Source: Coniella vitis
Taxonomy: Eukaryota; Ascomycota; Sordariomycetes; Diaporthales; Schizoparmaceae
Assembly (NCBI GenBank): GCA_011317545.1
Contig: WUJK01000011.1
Location: 511,501 to 575,500, forward strand
DNA length: 64,000 bases
Reading direction: 5' to 3'
The translations under genes were made by a program, and so were the position numbers. The first letter of the stretch is position 1. Each line of letters opens with the position of its first letter. Positions 36,089 to 47,716 of this stretch are shown here, in pieces. The notes under the pieces are model-generated. The model saw only the letters and a program-made list of their open reading frames with translations. It had not been told where the DNA came from and searched no databases.

Positions 36089-36771
36089 GTAGTACGGCAA
36101 GAAGAAGAGGGGGTTGGGGGGAAACCTTTCGTGATATATCCTTTTTTTTATATATACCTAATTTGTTCTTTCGTCTTTTCTTTTATCAAGCAAGCGGAAA
36201 TGATACCAATAAATTACCTTTCAACAAGGCCCATATACATTGCTGGAGTAGTCACAAGTTAACTACAATTTTCTTTTGCCTTGCATGGTGACTGCTCGTA
36301 ATATCTCGGGCAGGTGAGATGCCTTGATGATAATCCGACTGACCAGTATGGAGTTGAAGAACCCCCCCGTCGTGTTTTCTCCCGGTTTTTTGACATATTG
36401 GCAACGGCGTGTCTCGTGAGGAATGACCAGCCACCAGCGATGCTGCGTTGGATGATACCCAAGTCGCATTGGGATATCGCCTTGCCATCATGGTTTTTGA
36501 TACTTCAAAAGACTAGCCATACTCTGTTCACAAGATATCTGGCGCACTGAAAAAGCTGTTGAAACACGGGGCATCGAATATCACCAATGTAGGACTGCAC
36601 ACAGTGTGGGATCTCACCTGGAGTCTATCCGTTCTCGCGAAGGGTGCTTCCGAGAATTTACGTCTTTGCTCTCCTCTACACTCATCCTGAGCTAAAGAGT
36701 GACCTGTCGAATTGGGCCATCGAATGAAGTCCAACCCCGTCACGCTGTCATTCTGACTGGCATTCCAAGAG

Positions 36772-37408
36772 TCAAAGAGTGTTGAAGTACAAAGTGTCTG
36801 ATGCGCATAATTGCTTGACAAACTCTTGGCCATTCTGCTGCGATGCTTCGTGTTCAAGCGTCTGTCCAGAGGGTTGTGCGAGTTCTGTGATACAATGAGT
36901 TGGAATCTCTGACGTGAACGCGATGATATGCGTTGAGACAGGTGAGAGTTCGTCGAGTTGCAAGGCGATTTCTGACGCGAGCGTGAGGTTTGGGATAACG
37001 GCGGAGAGATAGACAAGAACTGAATGATTGAAAGAACGATGAAACAGGTTGAATTATAGAAGAGAAATAATGTGGAAAAGGGACAATTGGCCGTAGATGG
37101 TGAATGGCTGGTCCATCATGGTGGACGACGCGCGTTAGAATATCCAAGTGATTCTTGGAAGTACCGCGGCGGACAACGTTGTGGCGAGGGACGAGCAAAT
37201 GTGGTGGACGATGGTGATGTTGATGGTAGTCACTGGTGGGAACGGAGAGAGACCAGAGTCTCAGTAACGAATCTTGGTGAGTACATCAGGGCAACAGTCG
37301 TGGGCAACAGGGTGGGAGCAGTGGGTTGGCAGAGGCGGCTGTTAGCCAGGGGCTGTCGTTGACTGCGGATCCCAGGGCGGCGAGAAGAAAGAAGGAAAGC
37401 CTCATCAT
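36772..37408 (-). other. Possible small secreted-protein gene, exons unresolved
   Basis: Minus strand. ATG codons at 37408/37405 open a peptide with a signal-sequence look (MMRLSFFLLAALGSAVNDSP). Some 380 bp downstream, 37018-36772 is open for about 80 codons and looks protein-like (VYLSAVIPNLTLASEIALQL, then IIAFTSEIPTHCITELAQPS). It ends in a TGA and follows a good acceptor (CATTCAG). I could not find a donor/acceptor chain joining the two parts in frame, so this is only a candidate. No family recognised. Confidence 0.25.
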
Positions 37409-37716
37409 TGTAGAGAAACACCACGATATAAAACACACGAAGGGGACAAGATGGCCGGAAACACACCCCAAGAGCAGCCCAGGCTCGAGAGGAAGCATTC
37501 TACACCAACAGGCAGGGAGTAAGGTGTAGGACGTGAGCCCAGGGGCATCAGAAGGAGACATACCCTCCCTCTCAAGTCCTCATCTGTACCTGCTGCCAGA
37601 AAGTTGGGTATATAAGTGCCCAGAAACATCCCCAAAGTAAGAGATGAGTCCCAGTGACAACAAAGTTTCGGCGAAACCTCGAGGCTGGCCAAGTGGCATG
37701 TGACGCGTGGTTTCTA

Positions 37717-37804
37717 AAATACCTCTGAAGCGCCTCTTCCCCCCGGGGAATACAGCTCAGAGTATTTCCCGCAGGGTCCCTGTTCAACACAGGGGTCCTG
37801 CGGG
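37717..37804 (+). other. Two adjacent stem-loops, structured RNA candidate
   Basis: The second stem has 16-nt arms (37768-37783 and 37789-37804) around a 5-nt loop. As plus-strand RNA all 16 pairs form, two of them G-U. The first stem pairs about 37717-37728 with 37757-37767, with one bulged base, and encloses TTCCCC/GGGGAA. No known RNA family is recognised. Confidence 0.45.
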
Positions 37805-39093
37805 GGCCTTTTGTTTTTGGTAGAAAATGAACCTTTGGAACCGAGAGAACGACGGCTTGCGCATCTGATGCTGTGAAGCATTTTATTATTGATCGTGGGG
37901 AAGTATTTTTGTTTGAGGGCCAAAGTTGGCGTTTTCGTGATTCCTGCTCGAGCATCTCCGGGATGGATGAATGGGTATCGCCAGGTTGGGCTGGCCTTGC
38001 CGGGCTGTTGCCTGGGAGCGTTTTAGAGGGAGGCCAGGGGAGGCCCGGGAAGGGTGACCAGGGGAAGCGATGAACAGTCACTGAAGATGTTCTCTTGTAA
38101 CAAACTGAGCGGCCGACAGCTCGCTGACTTTGTGTCTGTTATGGAGCATTACTTCACTCTTCTTTGGACCATCAACTTATCTTCAATGATTTCCTTGTTC
38201 AAACTTGCCGACCACGACCTCGGTGAGGGCCCAAAGGCTTAGCATGGACGGCGTATTCAGCCCTGTACTCGGTTCACAGCCTCAGTATACTATTGATATC
38301 ACTATTATAGAAGGCCGAAAGACAATCAGACCGATGGTAGGACATATGGTTTAGTTATTCGTCTATATGCCACCATCAGCGTAAGTCTAAGTTCCAACTA
38401 CAGGGAAGTCTTGATTTGTGTCACACGGCGCATTTTAAAGGAGGCATTGCAAGGACTGTACCACAGCGAGTGGTAAGAGAACCTTATGTGCTTTGCCTGA
38501 GCCTGTGAAGCTCGTCTCTATGGTTGTAATTGAAAGTCATCGCAGGGTTATTCATCTGTATGGACATCGTGGCATGGACACCTTCCCACACAGCACGATC
38601 TGCATATAGCTGAACTGGCTTCATGGACGGAGACAACACAGTCATTATGGTTAATTGTTCATCATACCGTCGTTGTGAAGTCTGATTGTATTCCTCTTGA
38701 ACCTATCCGCGGCCCAGCATTTCGCTATGCTTTAATTTCCAGATACAAGCCGCACAGTCTTGCAGCACTCTGGAGTGCATTCCCATTGATTGAGTGGGTA
38801 TCGTTGATGGCCCTGACCAAATAAAGGTTGACCCTGCCTTATATATCAGCACAGCGTCTCGGGGGCTCGTTGCTCCTTTTCTGCGAGGTGTGTCTGTAGC
38901 ACGCAAACGGAATGCATTTTCGTGTCGTGTCAAAGACGCCCAATGCTTCCGCTCTGTCTTTGACCAAGAATGTGCATTTCATTTTTCTTTCGTGATCCCT
39001 TGCGCCCCAACGCCTGCACACCTGAAGTGTGGCTTCTCACTTTCTGAGGGCCCACGATCCAGCATCCTGCATCCTCTATTCGGTTAGGAAGAC

Positions 39094-39556
39094 TTAACCG
39101 CGGTGTTGCCTGTCGTCACCACCAATTCTCTCGAGAGCTTCCAACATTACGACCGAGTTTCCGCGAATGACCTGCGCCAACGATTAGCATTTTGAAAAGT
39201 GAACAACAGCAATATGCGATGGCGACCCATGAAGCGGTTCACATACCACCATACCCAGGCGGACCTTCTCTCCGCCATCCTTCTCCTCCACAGCCTCATC
39301 AAGGACAATGTTCAGGAAGACATCGTAACCGCGCAAGACACCAATGACCTTGCGGCTGCCGTTCAGCTGGACAAACAGCCTTTTGTCGAGATACTATACA
39401 CGGACGGGCGAGTTAGTACCGTGTCGTCATTTGTGTTCGCGTTTAAAGAATGCGCCCAGTCCGGTTCTTGGCGGCTGGAACGGGATGAAAAGGTCCATGA
39501 AATCTGAGACAAAGAATTTAAATTACCTTCTTCAATTCGGGCTGAGCGGGAGCCAT
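39094..39556 (-). CDS. Small nuclear ribonucleoprotein SmG
   Basis: Core Sm-ring protein of the spliceosomal U1, U2, U4 and U5 snRNPs (yeast SMX2). Exons 39556-39527, 39393-39247 and 39171-39094 give 84 aa. The start is MAPAQPELKKYLDKR. Sm1 motif: LFVQLNGSRKVIGVLRGYDVFLNIVL. Sm2 motif: IRGNSVVMLEAL. These are near-identical to SmG across eukaryotes, and the length is as expected. Both introns are GT-AG, with a CTAAC branch in the first. It is transcribed away from NTR2 from a shared 284-bp region. Confidence 0.95.
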
Positions 39557-39840
39557 CTTGTCGTGCTGCAGGTAGTTCGTAGACGACGACGGTGGTGTTT
39601 GGGCCAACTGCACGAATGGACGTTAGGAAGCTCGGTTGTTCTTGGGCGAGACGCGCCGCGCCGCCAGAAAGTGCAAGGCCCGCGGCATATCTCCGGGAAA
39701 ACTGATAAGCACTTTCCGATAAGAGCACGCTAACACTTGCCTGCCTTGTCCCATCTATCGCCGCAGACGTCAGTCGAGATGTTGCACGATGACTTTTTGT
39801 GATTGAGAAGCCGATATACCAATAATTCCCCGAAAATCAT
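39557..39840. promoter_or_regulatory. Bidirectional promoter of SmG and NTR2
   Basis: Only 284 bp separate the two start codons, so both genes must be driven from here. No obvious TATA box is seen. Confidence 0.7.
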
Positions 39841-41571
39841 ATGAGAATGTTCGGAGCGAAAAGGAAGGCGCGAAAGATCCAGGTTTCAGAGGAACATGAG
39901 GAACCCACAGAAGCTCCTGCACCCGCGACGGATGAACTCATGAAAGATGGTAGGTTGATCTCTCTGTCCCATACATAATACATAACATCATTTGCGCTTT
40001 CTTATCCCCCGATCTCCCCTCCCCCATATCCAGCACTCCATTTGCTGATCTCGGCTTCTTGTCGCGTCCGCGAAAAGGCAACAACTAGCTGATCGCATGT
40101 TATTTTTCCCAAATATACAGCCCCTCCTACTGAAAACACGGCATCGACACCAACTGTCAAGTTTACGCGCCGACCGGTCAAGTCCTCCTCCTTGCGCAGG
40201 ACTGTCAATATCAGCGACGATCACGATGGCGAGCAACGTGCCCCAGCGGGAAGCGGCGATAATGATGAGGAAAGTGACGAGGCCCGCCCAACCGTCATAC
40301 GCCCCGCGGTGAACCGCTCCGGCTCTAGCAAGCTCAAAAAGAAGGGTGCTTCCGCGCGCCTTTCCTTTGGTGTTTCCGAAGAAGCAGGAGATCGTTCCAG
40401 CACTACTTCCTCGTCATCAGCACCTCCTAAAAAGAACCCCTCAGCTGCGAATCTAGCGCAACGCGCTGCAGAGAATAGTGCAGTGCGCGCCTCCCTATCG
40501 AGTCGAAACTTGCCTACTCGGTCCTTTGGCGCGGAACAGGAGCGCCCGTCCTATAGCAAGGAATATCTCGAGGAGCTGCAGTCTTCGACACCAAACACTC
40601 CGCAGAATCTAGAGAGTCTCCGCATCCATGATGATGATGATGATGGCAATGACAATGGGCAGATGGAGGCCATGTCGCTTGATGCTGCGGAGCTCGAAGG
40701 AGCGGTATTTGTCCCGACAGCGGATCTGCCTATGTCGTCTCTACGTGGGACTTCAAGTGGCCATATACCTTCCGCAGCTGAAGTGCGAGAGAAAAAGGAA
40801 CGCCGTGCTCGACTCGCCAAGGAAGGCGACGCATACAAGTCGGATGCAGAAGACGACGACGAAGACGGTTACATCTCCCTACTTCCCAAGAAGAAAAAAG
40901 ACGAAACGCGGCTCATCGCCGAAGACGAAGATCTAGGCGAAGGATACGATGAGTTTGTCGAAGATGGGCGGCTCCAATTGGGTAAACGCGGGGATCAAGC
41001 CGCGAAACGGCAGCATAGGCGCGAGATGGAGGAGCTGATCAACGCTGCTGAGGGTGCGTCGGAAGGCGAAGACACCGACTCGGACGCGGAGCGTAAGGCT
41101 GCGTACGAGGCCGCGCAGACGAGGGCAGCCATGGACGGGTTACACCGACTTGCGGACCAGGAGGATGCATCCTCCTCTGGCGCAAGTAGGCTCATGATTC
41201 CTAGGATGAAACCCCTCCCAGAGTTGGCGGGTAGCCTGGCCCGGATGAGGGCATTGGTGGAAGATATGGAAGCGCAGCTTTCGGTCAAGCAGAAACGAGT
41301 TGAGGAGATTGAGAAAGAAAAGCAGGAAATTCTCAACAGGGAGAAGGAAGTACAGGATATTCTGAACCAAGCGGGGATGAAATATCAATCTGCAATGGGC
41401 GTCAAGACTGAGGATGTTGTAGACCCGGCGGTCCTGGCGGCCCAGTCTCCTCTCCGAACTGGTGGTGCTCCTGCACTGCAGATAAAAGCAGAGGAAAGAG
41501 GCCTGGAGAGTTTTGGAACCACGCCAACGCGGCGACCAGGCGATGAGAACGGTGAAGAGATGGAAGAATGA
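39841..41571 (+). CDS. NTR2-like spliceosome disassembly factor
   Basis: Nineteen-complex-related protein 2 family: with Ntr1 and the helicase Prp43 it dismantles the intron-lariat spliceosome. Exons 39841-39949 and 40121-41571 give 519 aa. The start (MRMFGAKRKARKI) is the family's basic N-terminus; a second ATG two codons on is possible. Recognisable blocks are KFTRRPVKSSSLRRTVNI, PTRSFGAEQERPSYSKEYLEEL, the acidic DDDDDGND stretch, RRARLAKEGD, DGYISLLPKKKKDETRLIAED and YDEFVEDGRLQLGKR. A coiled coil spans about 410-455. Converges with the Vps3844-type gene. Confidence 0.88.
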
Positions 41572-41913
41572 TACCCGACCATGTTCAGCATGATAGATAC
41601 AAAGTGTATGAAAGAACACAACAATCAACGTCAGAGTCGCGCATTTTCCGTGATACTCATGAAACTTTGTTATGAATCCGTATCTAAATGGAAGATGCAA
41701 AATGATAATGTGCTTCCGTGCTAACGCCGTAATATCAATATACCGACAATATGGTACACCTCTCCAAGCCAACCTTTGTCGTGCTCCCTTGTGCGTGTAA
41801 CGTCACATCAATACCGCTCTAGCAACTCTTTTTGACGAGGTGCGCATTGATGTATTTCCTTAGCCTTCCTTCCTGTCTCTTCATCATCTTTAATTTCGTT
41901 GTGAACCAACATC
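41572..41913. other. Convergent 3' ends
   Basis: 342 bp between converging stop codons. Nothing else is recognised. Confidence 0.45.
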
Positions 41914-43147
41914 TTACTTTGACCTGGAAACACCAGCACCAATGACTCCTGGAAGCTTCTCCTCGCCCACGTTGAACAATAGAGCAATCGATCCTCCAAC
42001 CAGTCCAATGAGGATAACAGTCGTTCCAACCAGTAGCCAGAATGGCGAGCTAATATCAATCTTTTGGCAGTAAGCACCACCCCAGTGAGTAAGCTGGCCG
42101 TCATCCTCCTTGTCCGGGTGCGTCTCAGTGGGGATACAGTAGCAGACAAAGCACTGCTTGTCCCCGGACTGGCCACCCGAAGTACCCATGGCATATTTGT
42201 CTAGGCAGTTTCCGTGGCCTGTGCAATTGTTGGTGGCGCTGACGCAGCTGTTGTAGCTCGTGAAGCAGCCGCTGTTGAGCTTCGCGGTGTCCTGTTGGGC
42301 CACAAAGGCGAGGGTAGAGAAGTCCTCGACTTGGACGTCGGTGGCAACGACGGGATTGACGTTGGTGTCGGTAATGGGGGTCTCCACGCGGCGTCGCAGC
42401 TCACTGGGGGCATTAGTAGACCAGTAGCCACGCTGGGAGGAGCGGCTGCTCTCTGGCAGCAGGATGAAGGTGGTTTCAAGCGATTCAGAGGACACGGCGG
42501 CACGCAGAGGCGTCAAGCTGTTGACGAGTGCGTCAAGGGTCTTTGGGCTCTGCACCAACAGTAGTCAGTAACGCGTGACGCGAACTACATGCCTTGTACT
42601 TGGATTATAAGCTCACCTTGCCCACGTCGTACTTGACAACAAGCGACAGGCCATTCCAGCAGCTGCTGTAGGGGTCGATGGCGGCGGCAATATCACAGGA
42701 GCCAGCAAAAGACGACAACTCATTGCCAATAAAGCGTTTGTTGGCCTCGGCTGAAGGAGGATCTGCAATCGTGAAAGCAGGTTGGGACCCGAGTCCCTCC
42801 TTCAACGTCTTTGCGTTATTCTTGGTGACGCCCTCGAGCAGGACAACCAGCTGCGATGGCACGGCGTCTTCTCCTTGCGACTTCAGCAGAGGCTTCGGAG
42901 CCTTTCCATATTGCGAGATGTAAGAGAGCGCATCCTCAGTGGAAACGGTATCCGGTAAGTCTCCAAATGCTGCCTGTGCACCAACCCGGGAGAGTACAAT
43001 GTCGCGAGCTACTTGTCGCGGTATCTGGGGGCTCGAAGAGGTGGATGCAGATGATTTGGAGAGGATGTAGACGTCGGCTGGCTCGTTCGTTGCAGCGCTG
43101 GCAAGACCTGCAAGGCCAGCGACTGCCCAGCTGGAGAGAAGCCTCAT
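41914..43147 (-). CDS. Vps3844-type (DUF3844) membrane protein
   Basis: Fungal type I membrane protein of the vacuolar-sorting Vps3844/DUF3844 family, thought to act in the secretory or vacuolar route. Exons 43147-42617 and 42549-41914 give 388 aa. A signal peptide (about residues 1-20, MRLLSSWAVAGLAGLASAA) is followed by a lumenal domain. Then comes a Cys-rich EGF-like segment (CFTSYNSCVSATNNCTGHGN, then CFVCYC and WGGAYCQKID). A single membrane helix at about 345-370 (SPFWLLVGTTVILIGLVGG) and a short cytosolic tail (EEKLPGVIGAGVSRSK) follow. These C-terminal features define the family. Divergent from the next gene. Confidence 0.87.
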
Positions 43148-43997
43148 GTTCTGGGTGTAATCTTGACACCTGGGAGGTCAGGGCGTCGCGGTGGGCGGGT
43201 TTCACGAGGGATGGCGACAAGAAGGTTTAGTTGTTGAAGGAGCTTGTCGAGTCGAGCTGCGTTATGCTACTCCGTATGACGCCCCCAAGATAGTAGCGTT
43301 TAGGCCCAGATCCCTGTCGCCGGAGGCTGAGTTGGCCCGTACCCACGTATGTACTATGTAAGTACTGCCGTACCGATTCCCTGTATGCTGCAGTGCCAAA
43401 TGGTACTACTACGGGGTAGGTACTATGCGTCGGTACTTTTTTGCCTTGTGTACCCGCTCCTCGCAGCGCGCGCCCGTCGATGCCTTGTCAAAGTCGGCGA
43501 TAAGGCTGGCGTTATCGATATTGGCTCTAGCCTGCTCGCCGCCGCCGCCGCCGCCGCCGCCTTCTTTGCGCGCCGCAATGCTCAACCTCCGACGTCCGGC
43601 CATTTTCGCCTCAGCTTGACATCCACGAAACTGACTTGCAGTCATTCGTTTTCCTTTTGCATATATTATCTGGATTTTGTCTTTTCATACCAGTGACCAA
43701 CAACTGAAACTCCCGCGACTATACCTTGTCTTCTCGATTCTCGTCTCCACTCTGCCTCAACGCGACAACCTAGGAAGCGCCCCGTTTGACCCCTCCATCG
43801 AGGCCCGAGCCAGTCACAGCGAATTGGAAAGGAAAGCCTGCACAGTCATCCAGGCGCCGACAACTTCTTGCGAACCACATCCCACCCAGTCACCGGCCGC
43901 CTCCTCTCGGTGTGCCCTTTCGTTCTCGGACGTAAAACCCCCGCTCCCCAGGCAACACGAGAGTCTGCGCGAGGAATCATCACCGATTGTCAAGACC
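43148..43997. promoter_or_regulatory. Divergent intergenic region
   Basis: 850 bp between divergent starts. Contains TACTATGTA at 43352-43360, a TACTCCGTA element near 43268, and a (GCC)n tract at about 43537-43561. No gene is supported. Confidence 0.5.
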
Positions 43998-45338
43998 ATG
44001 TTTCGTCAAGTACTCAGTCGCAACTCAGCTCGGGCATGGGCAACGCCCAGGGTCGCTGGGGCTGTGTCCTCTGGCGAGCAGATTATTATGCACAGAGTTA
44101 AGATACAGCCCGCCAGAACCAGACTCAGGTGGGTTTACATGCGGTTCGCTTTCTGTCAGGGAGTCATATCATTAACAGTGGCGGGCGATCTAGGAAACTG
44201 GCAACATTTTGCATGGTTGGCGCGGTATCTTTATATGTGTGGGATGAAATTGCCTTCTCTCCTCTCAAGCATCTGGACGACAGACCTCTCCCAAAAGGCG
44301 TCGAGGAAGAGGTTGAGCCAATATTTATACCATTTCCCTTTACCGAGAAGCAGGTTCAGTCACCCCCATATGCTGGCGCCGAGGAGGAATGGCAAAGCTT
44401 CATTGCGTTCAGTCAGAACGATAAGTTGCGGCAAAGGGTCAAGGACGACCTGAGTGTGCTCGTCAAGAAGGCAGCAGAAAAGAACATGATTGTTCGCAGA
44501 TGGGCGAATAAAGGCGAGGGGTTTCAGCTGGGGCCTCGGTGGTTGATCATATCATTTCCAGAAAGGCCACCGCCAGAATACGTCCGTTGGGGGTATGTAA
44601 ACGCGTTTGCTCGTGTGCTTGACATTTTGCTTCTTGTAACTAACACGAATTGCTCACAGTCTCGAATGGAATGATGAGGGCCTGTTTCTCAAAGAGCAAA
44701 ATGTTGATCCCCGGACACAAGCTCTGATAGACCGAGTGCTCAAGCCGTACCCAGTTGCCAGCGCCTCGTATGCGTTTGCCAAAGCCATGGTCAAGCATAA
44801 TGTTACCAAAGTGGCCAGCTTCTTTGGATACCAGCAAGGGGGCAATGATATTAACACTTCCGGCCTGAATCCAGAAGTGGCAAAGACACTTAGCAAACTT
44901 GCCTCACGGCAGACGGCAGACGGGAGCACAGCAACGGGGTCATCAACTAGTTCCTCCAATGTATCGACCTCTTCATCCGACTCTGAGTCACCGGCTGCAG
45001 GGAAGCCTGAGGACATTGCAAGACCCGACGCCCCAAAGACTCCTGGCGGGTCTTTGACAAAGGACAACATACCGTACTATCAAGGCCTGGTTGGCAAAGG
45101 GTCAGGACCCTGGATGGCATTTGCAGATGGATACAAGCGCGCATGGCGACCGTTGCGGTATAGTCCGCCTCGAGGCTCTCTAGCAGTTCACGGGCTCATC
45201 GCCCTTGATTCACCCAAGGGGCGGGTGTTTATCGACGTATTTGCTTGGTACCACCCCCAAAAAGACGAGTTCCACCAGGACTCACTCACCATGCAACTAA
45301 GATCCATCAGTCCATCCAACCAGAGACCGAGAAGATAG
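43998..45338 (+). CDS. Unrecognised, probably mitochondrial membrane protein
   Basis: I do not recognise the family by name, though the reading frame and splice sites are clear. Exons 43998-44128, 44194-44592 and 44660-45338 give 402 aa. The first 43 residues are rich in Arg, Ser and Ala with no acid except one (MFRQVLSRNSARAWATPR), as in a mitochondrial presequence. A membrane segment follows at about 47-60 (TFCMVGAVSLYVWDE). The rest is soluble: a charged helical part (DDLSVLVKKAAEKNMI), then RWLIISFPERPPPEYVRWG. A low-complexity Ser/Thr stretch lies around 290-310. The C-terminal block contains GPWMAFADGYKRAWRPLRYS and KGRVFIDVFAWYHPQKDEF. Inference: an inner-membrane protein conserved in Pezizomycotina. 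Confidence 0.75.
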
Positions 45339-47716
45339 TCGGGCTTTCTTGATCATTTATTCTGAACAATAGCGAAGAGCACGAGAGGAGCGGCTCTCGC
45401 TTCTGCCAGCGTCCTGTTTTTGGCCGGATTCATTGCGGGCCACTGTCTTTGTGAAGCCGTGAGAAGCCATAGCCTTTGTGGAAGGGGTGCGTGGAATGGA
45501 AGGTTGAAATACTCGTCAGGCGTCAGGACAGGATATGGTGTTGGAATGGGGCAAGTTATCTCACACACTAAGCAGGCACATGCTGGGATGGGTTCATTTA
45601 GAAGTGAGCGGGTTTTTATTCTTTTGATTGCTTTGCTTTGTTTAGTTTCGGGATACCAGATGAGCTTCTGCTCTTTTTCTTTCTTTGTGAGCATGGAACT
45701 GCAGCTAGCGATCTATAGGGAATGTTAAATCCCATTTGCGTGCACAGAGAGTGAGGTTCACGATGTAGTGACAATGTAATTTGAGAGGCCATCACGGCGT
45801 AGCTTAACAGTATATGGGCACTTATTAATTTGCTTCGCAAGATGTGCACTATGTAGGGAAAAGGGCGGAATATCCAGATTCTAGTAAGCCTAGCAAGACT
45901 CGGCTTTTCCGCCCTCGCGCTAGCCCTTACTCCCCGCAGATTCATGACAGGCTGAAGATCGTGAAAGGGAAGATGCGGTGCAAGAGGACTGTGAGCGGCC
46001 GGGGATTAAAAGAAGAGGCCGTATTGAGGTGAGTGTTGGACGGGGAGGGAACTAACTGCCTTGGCAAGCCTTGCGCAGATATATATTTTGCTATTTCTTG
46101 AAATGAAAGATGCTTCCGGTACCCACCCAAAGAGCTGGGACTTGGTTGGGCAGTCCAGCGGTGCAGAATAAACCGTTGAGGCCATTCAGGCGGTCGGCCA
46201 CCCACCTTTTAGTGGAGTCCATTTGTGTCCACCCCACTACAACTATGTGTCCAGAAAAGCGGGGTTCGCGGGGAACTCCACGGGGAAAGCACGCTGGCGG
46301 GCAAGGAGAAAGCCTGGCAGGCCGGCTGGCTGCAGTTTTAGTAATAATCCCACAGCGCTGGGTCCGGGGTGCATCTCCACTTCCCCGCAGAGCCAGTTCA
46401 GTTTTTGCTCCGGCGTGGACAGGCTGACAGGGCCGACATGTGGACTTTCCCCGGCTTTTCCTGGTTTCCATGGGCTTGGTGCGACCCAACGATTGTGCAC
46501 GACTTGCTGGCCATGTTTACTCGACCTCGTTTGACGTTCAACTTTGTTTCAATAGCCCGGCCATGCTGTTTCGTTTCCGGTCTCGCAGAGGTTCGCAACT
46601 GCCCGGTCCTTGGGACGAGCAATGTTCATTCCACTGTGACTGACAGGATTACTGACAGACTGACGGAACGATGAACTGAGGAACCAAAAAGCGCGTAAGC
46701 AAGCAAGCTAGCTACGTCCAATAATAATAGGCCCCGCCTGGTATTCCTACCCCGGATTCCTGCTCATGTGCCCAATCGCTTCCGGATCTGCCGCTGCTTC
46801 CCTGGATAACCAGCCCGCACGCCCATGGCTCCACGAGCTACGTAGTACTATAAGCAGTCTAGCTAGTATTTACTGGCTGATCACGGGTCGGCGGATGGGG
46901 ATTTCTGGTGGCATTCTTGACAGCAAGTCTGCGACCAGAGAGAGGTACTCGCGTACCCACGCTTTGTATCATCTCATCAGCCTTTGGGCGGCAATGGTCA
47001 GGTGGAAACGGCAATTCTGCCCGTCACCCTCCTCTGCTCCCCGCCATGACCTGGGCGAAGCTAGTCAAGACGATGTTCAGTGGGATGTACCGTGTTATAC
47101 TACCGAGGCACACGCCGAAGATGGGGCCCCTCTTCTCCGTCCTTGCTCGGGGATGGAGACGTATTCTGAGAATGGGATGGTGGGCTTTTGCCTTGGAGGA
47201 CCTGGACGCAGAGTATACTGTGGAATTGCACGGCTATAATGTTGCCGGTCGGTATATACTGGGCGGTGTTGCGCGCGTCAATATAAAATCGCACCTCCCT
47301 CGATGCCCTCAGAGTCAACCTCTGTCTCCCGAGTTGTTGTAATCTTGGTTCAGAGTGGTTGGCCCTTTTCGCTTGTTGCATCGACCACCAACGAGTTGGA
47401 GATTACTGTGATTGTTTATTCTCTCGCAGAGCCATTAGGCGGATCACACTCTCCCCGCCATCTCTGGAGCCATATCCTCGGTTCGTTCCGAGCCCTAGTT
47501 GGTGAGTCTACGCGTTTGAGTTTGCTATATACTTTTTCTTGTCCTTTGGCAATTGTCTAGAATTCCACCCCATGGTCTCTTGGGGTCGATTGTGGTCATT
47601 GAGTGTTCGAGGTTCCAGCCATGCATTCCCCTGGTTTCGCTACACTCACTCGTCACCACCGCTCTGAACCACCAAGCCTCGAGTATCATATAATCTGACT
47701 ATATCAAACAGACACA
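45339..47716. other. 2.4-kb region upstream of the GH3 gene
   Basis: No gene is supported; longer frames here lack family resemblance and run on both strands at once. CCCCGG-type (CreA-like) words occur near 46381 and 46446, and TATA-like A+T stretches lie near 47255 and 47690. Confidence 0.45.

Larger units (their letters stand above)
36089..39093. other. 3-kb gap with hairpins and a possible gene
   Basis: No recognised gene. It contains a possible small minus-strand gene (36772-37408), a pair of stem-loops (37717-37804) and G-rich DNA near 37980-38060. The right end is the 3' flank of the SmG gene. Confidence 0.45.

Noticed and set aside
46766..47342. Two overlapping frames (157 and 144 codons) before the GH3 gene
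   Set aside because: They overlap each other in different frames, resemble no family and end in the GH3 promoter.
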